DNA of 64,000 bases from Phycisphaeraceae bacterium (GTDB lineage: Bacteria > Planctomycetota > Phycisphaerae > Phycisphaerales > Phycisphaeraceae): contig JAVKCD010000025.1 of the NCBI GenBank assembly GCA_040222855.1, forward strand, positions 806,001-870,000. The letters are read 5' to 3'. The notes under the pieces are model-generated. The model was not told where the DNA came from, did not search any database, and worked only from the letters and a program-made list of their open reading frames with translations. The translations under genes and the position numbers were made by a program. How positions within the stretch are numbered: the stretch's first letter is position 1; every line of letters starts with the position of its first letter. This document shows positions 33,765 through 41,662 of the stretch, in pieces.

Positions 33765-35015
33765 CTAAAAGATCGCGCCCAGTCGATCAACCACACGCAT
33801 CACGTCTTCTCGACTCGGGAACGCCGAGACCCGCACAAACCCCTCGCCCGCAGGCCCCATGCCCGACCCAGGCGTTGTCACGATATGCCCCTCGCGCAAC
33901 AACCGATCGAAGAAGTCCCAACTGCTTATGCCACCCGGCGCTTCCACCCAAAGATACGGCGCACTCTCCCCGCCATACACCCGCAGCCCCGCCGCCATGA
34001 TCGCCTCCCGTAGCAGTCGTGCGTTCTCAAGGTAATACCCCACCATTTGCTTCACCTGCGTCTTTCCCTCATCGGTGTACAGCGCCTCAGCGGCCCGCTG
34101 AACCGCATAGCAGACCGAGTTGAACTGCGTCCGCTGCCGCCTGACCCAGAGCGGGTTCAGCTCCACGGCACGCCCGTCCGCCGTCGACGCCGTCAGCCCC
34201 TTCGGCACCACGCAGTACCCGCATCGCGTCCCCGTGAACGCCGCCGACTTGGAATAACTCCGAAACTCGATCGCACAAGACTTCGCGCCGGTGCACTCAT
34301 AGATCGAATGCGGGACCGCCGGGTCCGTGATGTACGCCTCGTACGCGGCATCAAACAGCAGCAGCGCGCCCGTCCGATTCGCCCAGTCCACCCAGTTCTG
34401 CAACGCAGCCTTCGAGATCACCGCCCCCGTCGGGTTATTGGGGTAACAGAGATAGACCACATCAACGTCATTTCCGGAGGGCTTAGGCGGGTCGAATCCG
34501 TTGTCCGGGGTCATCGCCAGATACACCAAACCCTCGTACCCGCCGCCCTGAATCCCCGCGCCCGTGTTCCCCGCAATCACGTTCGTGTCCACGTACACCG
34601 GATAAGCCGGGTCCGTGATCGCAAACCGATTCGCATCCCCCGCTGCCAGCAGGTCGAGGATGTTGGCACAATCACTCTTTGAGCCGTCCGAGATAAACAC
34701 CTCGTCAAACGAGATATCACAACCCCGCGATCGAAAATCGTGCTCCGCGATCGTCTCTCGCAGCCAGTCGTAGCCCACGTGCTGCGCATACCCGTGAAAC
34801 GTCTCCGCCCGCGACTGCTCATCCACCGCCTGGTGCATCGCCTCGACACACACACCCGGCAACGGCTGCGTGACATCCCCCAGCCCCATCTTCACGATCG
34901 GCTTTGTCTTGACCTCCGAAGCGTGCTCCTTGGCATACGCCTCGACCCGCCGGGCGATCTCGGGGAACAGGAACCCCGCCTGCAACTTCAGAAAATGCTC
35001 ATTAACTCGCGGCAT
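33765..35015 (-). CDS. dapL: LL-diaminopimelate aminotransferase
   Basis: A 416-residue class I/II PLP aminotransferase that converts tetrahydrodipicolinate directly to LL-diaminopimelate for lysine and peptidoglycan. The N-terminus NEHFLKLQAGFLFPEIARRV, GLGDVTQPLP, FISDGSKSDCANI, YPNNPTGAVISK and the PLP lysine region SYSKSAAFTGTRCGY identify DapL specifically. This pathway is typical of Chlamydiae, Planctomycetes, Bacteroidetes and plants. One base separates its start from the alaS stop, so the two are likely cotranscribed. Confidence 0.97.
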   Translation of the reverse strand: MPRVNEHFLKLQAGFLFPEIARRVEAYAKEHASEVKTKPIVKMGLGDVTQPLPGVCVEAMHQAVDEQSRAETFHGYAQHVGYDWLRETIAEHDFRSRGCDISFDEVFISDGSKSDCANILDLLAAGDANRFAITDPAYPVYVDTNVIAGNTGAGIQGGGYEGLVYLAMTPDNGFDPPKPSGNDVDVVYLCYPNNPTGAVISKAALQNWVDWANRTGALLLFDAAYEAYITDPAVPHSIYECTGAKSCAIEFRSYSKSAAFTGTRCGYCVVPKGLTASTADGRAVELNPLWVRRQRTQFNSVCYAVQRAAEALYTDEGKTQVKQMVGYYLENARLLREAIMAAGLRVYGGESAPYLWVEAPGGISSWDFFDRLLREGHIVTTPGSGMGPAGEGFVRVSAFPSREDVMRVVDRLGAIF

Positions 35016-35016
35016 C

Positions 35017-37827
35017 TCACGCCCCCACCTTCCCGCTCACAAACGCCCGGGCCGTCTCCAACGCCTCATCCACCTTGCCGGGGTCCTTGCCCCCGGCCTG
35101 CGCCATATCAGGCCGCCCGCCACCCCCGCCACCGACCACCGGCGCGACCGCCTTCACCCAATCCCCCGCCTTGAGACCTTGGCCGATCAACTCCTTCGGC
35201 ACCGCGGCGAGTAGCGACACCTTGTCCCCGCTCACCCCCGCCAGCAGCAGCGGGCTCGCCGGCCGTTTCTTTCGGATCACGTCCATCGCCGTCCGCAGCG
35301 CGTTGCCGTCGGCATCCTCGAACCGCGCGACGATCGGCGACCCATCCTCCGACGCCTCCGCCACCTCCCGCGCGACATCTGCCACCGCCGACGCCGACTG
35401 CTTCGCCAAAGCCTTCTGCGCCTCCTTGAGCTTGTCCTGCAGCGACACAATCCGACCCCGCACCTCGTGCTTGATCGTCAACGGCATCACGGCTATCTCA
35501 ACCTCCTTGCTCAACTCAGGCAGCACCGCCCCCAGCTTCTCCGCCGAGACCCTCGCCAGCGAATCCACCCGATTCCGCAGCATCTCGCCCATCGACTGCG
35601 CCCGATGCCCCTCCTCGCCGGTCAGCCCGACGATTCGGCGGATGCCCTTCGCGACATTCTCCTCGCTCACGATCACGAACCCCTCCGCCGCGCCCGTCTG
35701 CGTCAGGTGCGTGCCGCCGCAAAACTCGATGCTCAGCTTCGCCCACGCCTTGTGGTCGGGTTTCGCCAGCAGCTCCTTCACCGACGCACCGATCGACACC
35801 ACCCGGACCTTGGGCGGGTACTTCTCGCCGAACACCGCCCGCAGGCCGTTGATCTTGAGTGCCTCCTCCTGATCCGCGACCTCCGCGTACACCGGCAGGT
35901 CCGCGGCGATGTCATCGTTGACCTGCTTCTCGAGGGCCGCGATCTGCTCCGCCGTCACCGGCGACCCGTGCGAGAAGTCGAAACGCAGACGCTCCTCATC
36001 CACCAGCGACCCGCGCTGCATCGCGTCCTCATTCACATGATCCCGCAGCGCGCGATTGAGCACATGCGTCGTTGTGTGGTTGGCCATGATCCTCCGCCGC
36101 CGCTCCTCATCGACCTCCGCGGTCACCGTCATCCGCCCGCCCGTCACCGTCCCCTGGTCGACGACGCCTAGATGGAACCAGACCGCCCCGACCTTCTGGG
36201 TGTCCTCGACGCCGACCCGGCCATCACCAAACTCCAGCGTCCCGCTGTCCCCGACCTGACCGCCGGCCTCGCCATAAAAAGGCGTCACGTCCACCACCAC
36301 CGCGACCCGCTCACCCACCGTCGCCGATCCCCCCTCGACCAGCCGCCCATCCTTCTCGACAAACAGCCGCACCACCTGCTCCACGCCGGGCGTCGATAGC
36401 GTCTCGTAGCCAATAAACTCCGTCGCCCCGAGTTCGTGCTTCTGCACCAGCTCGACCAGCTGCGCCTTGAGGTCCGCCCCGCCAGCCTCACCCCGCGACA
36501 CCTCCGCGTGCTCGGCCTTCGCCTTCTCATACCCCTCAAGGTCCACCGTCAGCCCTCGCTCCTCCACCATCACACGTGTCAGCGAGATCGGGAAGCCGTA
36601 GGTGGCTTCGAGGTCGAAGGCGGTCTCACCCGAAAGTGTTTCACCTTTCCGTAGCCCTTCAATGGCTCGATCAAAGATGCCAATCCCTCGCTCCAGCGTC
36701 TTGCGAAACGCCTCTTCCTCCTCGCGCAGTTCGTCCGCGACCTTGCCGGGCGACTTGGTTAGCTCCGGGAACGCGCCGCCCATGTGCTCGACGACGGCGG
36801 GCACGAGCTTGTAGAGGAACGGCTCCTCGACCCCCAGCGTCTGGTGCCCGTACCGCACCGCGCGCCTCAGGATCGTTCGCAGCACGGCGTCGCGGCCCTT
36901 GTTCCCGCAGTGCGCGCCGTCGGACAGTGCAAACGTCAGGCTGCGCACATGATCCGCGATGACTCGGTAGGCGGTGTCGATCGGGTCCTTGAGCGACTCC
37001 GCCCCGCCTTGGTACGCCCGCGCCCCGGTCACCTTTTGGATCGCGTTGAAGATGGGCATAAACACGTCGGTGTCGTAGTTGCTTAGCTTGCCCTGCAGGA
37101 TCCGTACGATCCGCTCGAAGCCCATGCCGGTGTCCACGTGCTTGGCTGGCAGGGATGACAGCTTGCCGTCCGTCCCGCGGTTGAACTGGATGAACACCAG
37201 GTTCCAGATCTCGACCACCACGTCCTGGGCGTCAGCGTTGACCAGCGACCCGCCCGACTTGTCCGCGCTGCGGTCGTAGTGCAGCTCCGAGCACGGCCCG
37301 CAGGGCCCGGTGTCGCCCATCTCCCAGAAGTTGTCCTTCTTGTTGCCGGGATGCACCCGCTCTGAAGGCAGATATTTCTCCCACAGCGCCTTGGCCTCCA
37401 GGTCCGGCTCCAAGCCCTCCGAGGCGTCGCCCTGGAAGTACGTCGCGTGCAGCCGTTCGGGGTCCAGGCCCCATTGCTCGACCAGCAGCTCCCACGCCCA
37501 CGCGATCGCCTCGGCCTTGAAGTAATCCCCGAACGACCAGTTTCCCAGCATCTCGAAGAAGGTGTGGTGGTAGGTATCCTTGCCCACGTCATCGAGGTCG
37601 TTGTGCTTGCCGCCGGCCCGGATGCACTTCTGGGTGTTCACGACGCGTGTCGCCTCGGGCTTCTCCGTGCCCAGGAAGTAGGGCTTGAACTGATTCATCC
37701 CGGCGTTCGCGAACAGCAGCGTCGGGTCCTCGTGCGGGACCACCGGCGACGACACGACATTCACGTGCCCGTGCTTCTTCACAAAGAAGTCGACGAACTG
37801 CTGGCGAATCTCAGAACTGGTCGGCAT
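35017..37827 (-). CDS. alaS: alanine-tRNA ligase
   Basis: A 936-residue class II synthetase. The aminoacylation domain starts SEIRQQFVDFFVKKHGHV and includes LLFANAGMNQFKPYFLG and GWKMxDTGPCGPCSEL-type motif 2 (EMGDTGPCGPCSELHYD). The editing domain has the zinc sites HTTTHVLNRALRDHV and EFCGGTHLTQTG. The C-terminal oligomerisation/C-Ala domain ends with VVGGGGGGRPDMAQAGG. ATG 37827 starts the consensus; the frame extends 16 codons upstream. The charging and editing activities appear intact. Confidence 0.97.
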   Translation of the reverse strand: MPTSSEIRQQFVDFFVKKHGHVNVVSSPVVPHEDPTLLFANAGMNQFKPYFLGTEKPEATRVVNTQKCIRAGGKHNDLDDVGKDTYHHTFFEMLGNWSFGDYFKAEAIAWAWELLVEQWGLDPERLHATYFQGDASEGLEPDLEAKALWEKYLPSERVHPGNKKDNFWEMGDTGPCGPCSELHYDRSADKSGGSLVNADAQDVVVEIWNLVFIQFNRGTDGKLSSLPAKHVDTGMGFERIVRILQGKLSNYDTDVFMPIFNAIQKVTGARAYQGGAESLKDPIDTAYRVIADHVRSLTFALSDGAHCGNKGRDAVLRTILRRAVRYGHQTLGVEEPFLYKLVPAVVEHMGGAFPELTKSPGKVADELREEEEAFRKTLERGIGIFDRAIEGLRKGETLSGETAFDLEATYGFPISLTRVMVEERGLTVDLEGYEKAKAEHAEVSRGEAGGADLKAQLVELVQKHELGATEFIGYETLSTPGVEQVVRLFVEKDGRLVEGGSATVGERVAVVVDVTPFYGEAGGQVGDSGTLEFGDGRVGVEDTQKVGAVWFHLGVVDQGTVTGGRMTVTAEVDEERRRRIMANHTTTHVLNRALRDHVNEDAMQRGSLVDEERLRFDFSHGSPVTAEQIAALEKQVNDDIAADLPVYAEVADQEEALKINGLRAVFGEKYPPKVRVVSIGASVKELLAKPDHKAWAKLSIEFCGGTHLTQTGAAEGFVIVSEENVAKGIRRIVGLTGEEGHRAQSMGEMLRNRVDSLARVSAEKLGAVLPELSKEVEIAVMPLTIKHEVRGRIVSLQDKLKEAQKALAKQSASAVADVAREVAEASEDGSPIVARFEDADGNALRTAMDVIRKKRPASPLLLAGVSGDKVSLLAAVPKELIGQGLKAGDWVKAVAPVVGGGGGGRPDMAQAGGKDPGKVDEALETARAFVSGKVGA

Positions 37828-37875
37828 GGAAGGCTCTTTCTCGACGAGTGTGCTGGGCATCGAGTATAGAGTCAT

Positions 37876-38973
37876 TCACGCCTGAGGCGGTGACTCCGAT
37901 AGCTCCGTGTCGATCTCCTCCAGCCGCCGCTTCAGTTGAACCGCATCGAGCGGATCAGACGACGGTTCTCCCTCCGCGAGCGCCTTTAGCCGTGCATCGA
38001 TGAGATCCCGCTCTTCCTCCAGGCTCGTCCGACGTGCCGCCTCGTCCGCCTTATCGAACAGTTGCTTCTCAACATCGCCAGCACCCTCCGCGAGCGCAGG
38101 CAGCGGCTCTGTCTCGCCTCCCTGAGGGATTGTCGTGTCCTCCATCGTTCCACGACGTTGGATCACGAGCGAAGGCGAAGCGATCTCGATACCCGCCTTG
38201 TGCAACGTCGTGAGCACATTCGACCGCAGCCTCGAGCGGACCGAGATCAGACCCGTCACATCCTCCAGCAGGCCCGCAACCCGATAGACCACCGCGTGAT
38301 CTTTCAGTTCCATGATCCACACGAACGGATTCACGAGCCCGGTCAGTGTCGCCGCCTCAAGCAGCAGAGGCTCTACAGCGTGGTGCGGCGTGTCATAACC
38401 CAGCGACAACTCAGTCGAGATGATTGTCCCCCGTTCATGCAGGATTCGCACTGGATTCGTCGCCAGCAACAGGTTTGGCAGCGAGAGGAGGTCTTTGTCC
38501 TCGGTCTGCACCTCTGTGTGGAAGAGTCCCCGCTCCGTGACGCGGCCAAAGTGCTCGCCAACACGGATCCAGTCCCCGCCACGAAACGGCGCCGTCGCTC
38601 GGAGCATCAGACCCGCCATCGCGTTCGCCGCCAGCGTTGTCGAACTCAATGTGATCAACGCTGTAACGCTCAGGCCGATCAGGCTCAGCAGGTTGCCTCG
38701 TGTCGACTCCGAAACACCGAGCTCAGTACCCGGCAGTGCGAGCACGGCCATGATCACAGCAAGCAGCGTGAGCACCGCCATCGTGATCTGCCGCGGCAGC
38801 CGCTTATCAGCACTCAACTTCTGTCTGCGCAACAGCAGTAGGTCGAATAACCACAAAGCCCCGCCCATCAATCCAAGCATGACCGCGAAGGGCAACCAAA
38901 CCAGAAACAAATCCGGCACCCAGGAGAAATCAACCACACCCAACATCAGAATGACAGCTGCCGCGTCAACCAT
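37876..38973 (-). CDS. mechanosensitive channel of the MscS family
   Basis: A 365-residue membrane protein. Two or three N-terminal helices (about 5-45 and 65-85) lead to a pore helix region GLSVTALITLSSTTLAANAMAGLML (about 98-125), followed by the MscS beta domain signature RGGDWIRVGEHFGRVTERGLFHTEVQT and LPNLLLATNPV. A cytoplasmic alpha/beta part and an acidic coiled-coil C-terminal tail (300-365) follow. Such channels release solutes on hypo-osmotic shock. It lies 48 bases upstream of the alaS start on the same strand, and the GH57 gene is divergent. Confidence 0.9.
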   Translation of the reverse strand: MVDAAAVILMLGVVDFSWVPDLFLVWLPFAVMLGLMGGALWLFDLLLLRRQKLSADKRLPRQITMAVLTLLAVIMAVLALPGTELGVSESTRGNLLSLIGLSVTALITLSSTTLAANAMAGLMLRATAPFRGGDWIRVGEHFGRVTERGLFHTEVQTEDKDLLSLPNLLLATNPVRILHERGTIISTELSLGYDTPHHAVEPLLLEAATLTGLVNPFVWIMELKDHAVVYRVAGLLEDVTGLISVRSRLRSNVLTTLHKAGIEIASPSLVIQRRGTMEDTTIPQGGETEPLPALAEGAGDVEKQLFDKADEAARRTSLEEERDLIDARLKALAEGEPSSDPLDAVQLKRRLEEIDTELSESPPQA

Positions 38974-39040
38974 GGCCAGAGTGTACAGGCACCGCAGGCG
39001 TGATCACCCGTTCCAAGGGCGTTCCTGTCTGCCGCGGGGC

Positions 39041-39049
39041 TGGTAGACT
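39041..39049 (+). promoter_or_regulatory. extended -10 promoter of the GH57 gene, leaderless
   Basis: TG-G-TAGACT ends six bases before the ATG at 39056. No Shine-Dalgarno is present, so the mRNA should begin at about the ATG. Confidence 0.5.
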
Positions 39050-39055
39050 GCGTCA

Positions 39056-40300
39056 ATGCCCTCTGTCTGCCTCTACTTTCAGGTCCATCAGCCCGAGCGT
39101 CTGCGCCGGTACTCCGTCTTCGACGCGGACACCAACTACTTCGATCCGGGGAAGAACGCCGAGATCCTCCGCAAGGTCGCGGCCAAGTGCTATCTGCCGA
39201 CGACCGAGATCCTGCTTGAGCAGATCAACCGGCACGATGGCGCGTTCCGCGTGGCCTTTTCCCTCACCGGCACCATCATCGAGCAGTTTCAGCAGTTCGC
39301 CCCGGACGTGATCGACCGGTTTCGTGAGCTGGCGGAGACCGGGTGCGTGGAGTTCCTCGCGGAGACCTACCACCACTCGCTTGCTGCGCTGTACGACCGC
39401 GAGGAGTTCGCCGCTCAGGTCGATATGCACAGCGACCTTATCGACCGGCTGTTTAATCAGCGGCCGACGATCTTCCGCAACACCGAGCTGATTTATAACA
39501 ACGACATCGCTGCCGCCGCGGCTGAGTTGGGCTACCGGGGCGTCATCGCGGAGGGCTACGATGATGCGCTCAATGGTCGGCGGCCCGACATGGTGTACCG
39601 GACGCCGGACACCGAGATCGCGCTGCTGCTGAAGAACTACAAGCTGTCGGACGACATCGCTTTTCGGTTCTCGAACACCGCCTGGGCGGAGCACCCGCTG
39701 ACACCTGAGAAGATGGCGAAATGGATCCACGCGTTGGGCCGGTGCGACGAGGGCACCACGCCTGCCCCCGGCCCCGCCAGCCAGCGGGCGGCGCAGGTGT
39801 GCAATCTTTTTATGGACTTCGAGACCTTCGGCGAGCACCAGTGGGCCGAGACCGGGATTTTCGAGTTCCTGCGCGGCTTGCCCAAGCAGGTGCTCGAACA
39901 GGGCGACAACTTCCTGGTGCCGTCGGAGGCGATTGATGCTTACCCGGCGGACGACACTTACGACTGCCCGCAGATGACGTCGTGGGCGGACTCGGAGCGT
40001 GATATCTCGGCGTGGGTGGGCAACGCGATGCAGTCGTCGGCGTTGCACGAGTTGTACCGGCTGGGGTCGGCGATCAAGCGACTCGATGACGAGAAGCTGT
40101 TGACGCTGTGGCGGCGGCTGACGACTTCGGATCATTTCTATTACATGGCGACGAAGTACCACGGGGACGCGACGGTGCACGATTATTTTTCGCCTTATCA
40201 GTCGCCTTATGACGCGTACATCAACTTCATGAACGTGCTGGATAATCTGCGGGCGCGGGTTGAGGCGGCGACGCCTGCGGAGCGGCTGGCGGCGGAGTAG
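39056..40300 (+). CDS. glycoside hydrolase family 57 (alpha-amylase-like)
   Basis: A 414-residue GH57 protein. The five family blocks are traceable: YFQVHQPERLRRY (block 1), FSLTGTIIEQFQQF, the region EFLAETYHHSLAAL (block 2), FRNTELIYNND with the candidate nucleophile Glu (block 3), and FMDFETFGEHQWAETG with the candidate acid/base Asp (block 4). Family members hydrolyse or rearrange alpha-1,4-glucans such as glycogen and starch. There is no signal peptide, so it is cytoplasmic, consistent with glycogen metabolism. A decayed copy of its last 20 codons lies 517 bases downstream. Confidence 0.93.
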   Translation: MPSVCLYFQVHQPERLRRYSVFDADTNYFDPGKNAEILRKVAAKCYLPTTEILLEQINRHDGAFRVAFSLTGTIIEQFQQFAPDVIDRFRELAETGCVEFLAETYHHSLAALYDREEFAAQVDMHSDLIDRLFNQRPTIFRNTELIYNNDIAAAAAELGYRGVIAEGYDDALNGRRPDMVYRTPDTEIALLLKNYKLSDDIAFRFSNTAWAEHPLTPEKMAKWIHALGRCDEGTTPAPGPASQRAAQVCNLFMDFETFGEHQWAETGIFEFLRGLPKQVLEQGDNFLVPSEAIDAYPADDTYDCPQMTSWADSERDISAWVGNAMQSSALHELYRLGSAIKRLDDEKLLTLWRRLTTSDHFYYMATKYHGDATVHDYFSPYQSPYDAYINFMNVLDNLRARVEAATPAERLAAE

Positions 40301-40600
40301 GGCGGGCTGTGCGCATGGGGTGTTGTGCGCTGGCGGGGGGTGATTCTGGCTGGTGGTGGGAGAGCTGGGGCCGTTTTTGGGCTGTGGCGGGGGTTGAGTG
40401 GTGAGTCTGGCGGTTTGGGCGGGTTGCTGCGGGGGTGGTTTGCGACCGGGAAACGACGGGAACGGGCCTTGATCGACCGTGAAACGACATGGATGGGGGG
40501 TGAACGGCGGTGGTTTGTGCGCATGGGGGGTGGGTGTGCGCACGGGTTAACTGCCTGAGAACGATGAGCCCGTCTCAAGGAGCGTCGGTGAGGAACGATG
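40301..40600 (+). other. G-rich spacer with short repeats, no gene
   Basis: The plus strand is very G-rich (many GGGG runs, few C). GTGCGCATGGGG occurs near 40310 and 40519 and GTGCGCACGGG near 40537. Frames are open on both strands only because of low stop density. It looks like non-coding or decayed sequence. Confidence 0.5.
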
Positions 40601-40614
40601 ATGAAGGTGGTTGG

Positions 40615-40649
40615 CACACTTTGACTGGCCTTCGGCGTGTCAAAGTGTG
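40615..40649 (+). repeat. perfect 11-bp inverted repeat, possible dispersed palindrome
   Basis: CACACTTTGAC (40615-40625) and GTCAAAGTGTG (40639-40649) are exact reverse complements. An inner GCC-TTC-GGC stem lies in the loop. The flanks GGCAC before and GGCAC after suggest a unit that moves or spreads, as REP-like elements do. No T-run follows, so it is a poor intrinsic terminator. Confidence 0.65.
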
Positions 40650-40705
40650 GCACCCGCCATAACACTCTAACAAGGCTCGCGAATAACTCTGTCCTCTTGA
40701 CTGCC

Positions 40706-40800
40706 TCGCCCTATCAGGGCATCTTGTGAGGCATACATCAACTTCATGAGCGTGCTCGATAATCTGCGGGCAGGTGATTTCGGCGAAGACGTAAGTTCTA
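40706..40800 (+). pseudogene. remnant of a second GH57 gene 3' end
   Basis: Bases 40706-40771 match 40190-40254, the end of the GH57 gene, with scattered differences and one one-base indel. The first frame-preserved part translates AYINFMSVLDNLRAG against AYINFMNVLDNLRAR in the intact gene. Differences such as CTG/CTC and GCG/GCA are silent, so this is an old coding copy, not a recent duplicate. The frame is closed upstream by a stop and runs into unrelated sequence after GCGGGCA. Confidence 0.75.
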
Positions 40801-40844
40801 TACGTGGCATATTTGCGTAGACTTCAAGGGAATAGGCAGAATTA

Positions 40845-41639
40845 GTGAAGCGAGTAGCAAAACCATTTCGAGTCCTAGCTTTTTCCGATTCACACGGGAA
40901 TGCTGACTCTATTCGTCGGCTCACAGAGTTAGAGGCAAAGAACAGATACGACGCGATATTAGCTCCTGGTGACATCGGTTCATGTGATGCTCGTGACATG
41001 AACGTGATCGACTCCATCCGTCTACTAGAGGACTTCAACTGCCCGGTCCTTTTTGTTCTTGGCAACTCAGATCCGGAATTAATTAGAAGGACAAACCATT
41101 GGCCAAGTTTTGCAGAACCACTCCATCAGCGATTAGTAACTATTTCCGGCTTCACATTCTCCGGCCTTGATGGCATTTTCGATGTTTCAGAATCACGCAG
41201 TAAGGATAATGACTATCCAATGAAGACAGCGAGAAGACTCTTAAGCGAAGCTGTAAAGAAAGACATAGATCCACGCCGTCTAATAATTACTACACATGAA
41301 CGACTTCCTAAAATTCACGACGCCTGCGGCGATTGCACTCCATTAGCTTATATGTTCGGACACATCCACTCACCTGCATGTACGGAATGGAAAGAAACGA
41401 CCAACATCAATACGTCAATTCTTGACGGGAATAGGTCTGCGTGGGGTGCAGGCAATTATTGGGTGATTGAGGCTTGGCGAGGAAGATTACGGGCTACACC
41501 CAAGCCTCTAAACCAGCCCAACGAGTTCAGACTAAATAACTTCCTCGAATGCATCGAACTAGTGGGCCAATCACACAGACATAAGCAGCAACTCACGATT
41601 TTCCGTCAACTATATCCCGACATTGAAATCCCGTTCTAG
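40845..41639 (+). CDS. calcineurin-like metallophosphoesterase, AT-rich, probably acquired
   Basis: A 264-residue phosphoesterase. Metal motifs are visible in order: FSDSHGNADS, PGDIGSC, LGNSDPE, TTHERLP and FGHIHSP. The family hydrolyses phosphate esters. The codons are AT-rich (TTA, ATA, AAA common) unlike the GC-rich neighbours, and the AT-rich stretch begins just after the GH57 remnant. The start is GTG at 40845, without a strong Shine-Dalgarno. It is convergent with ubiD. Substrate unknown; a defence or accessory role is possible but unproven. Confidence 0.78.
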   Translation: MKRVAKPFRVLAFSDSHGNADSIRRLTELEAKNRYDAILAPGDIGSCDARDMNVIDSIRLLEDFNCPVLFVLGNSDPELIRRTNHWPSFAEPLHQRLVTISGFTFSGLDGIFDVSESRSKDNDYPMKTARRLLSEAVKKDIDPRRLIITTHERLPKIHDACGDCTPLAYMFGHIHSPACTEWKETTNINTSILDGNRSAWGAGNYWVIEAWRGRLRATPKPLNQPNEFRLNNFLECIELVGQSHRHKQQLTIFRQLYPDIEIPF

Positions 41640-41662
41640 TTCTAAGCACTTCATGCGTAGAC

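Noticed and set aside
39053-40543. 496-residue open frame on the minus strand
   Set aside because: It is antisense to the GH57 gene and its composition is that of a shadow frame; the plus-strand protein has clear family blocks.
40706-40771. GH57 tail copy as an attachment-site repeat of an integrated element
   Set aside because: No integrase or recombinase gene is nearby and the copies differ by silent coding changes, so decay of a second gene explains it better.
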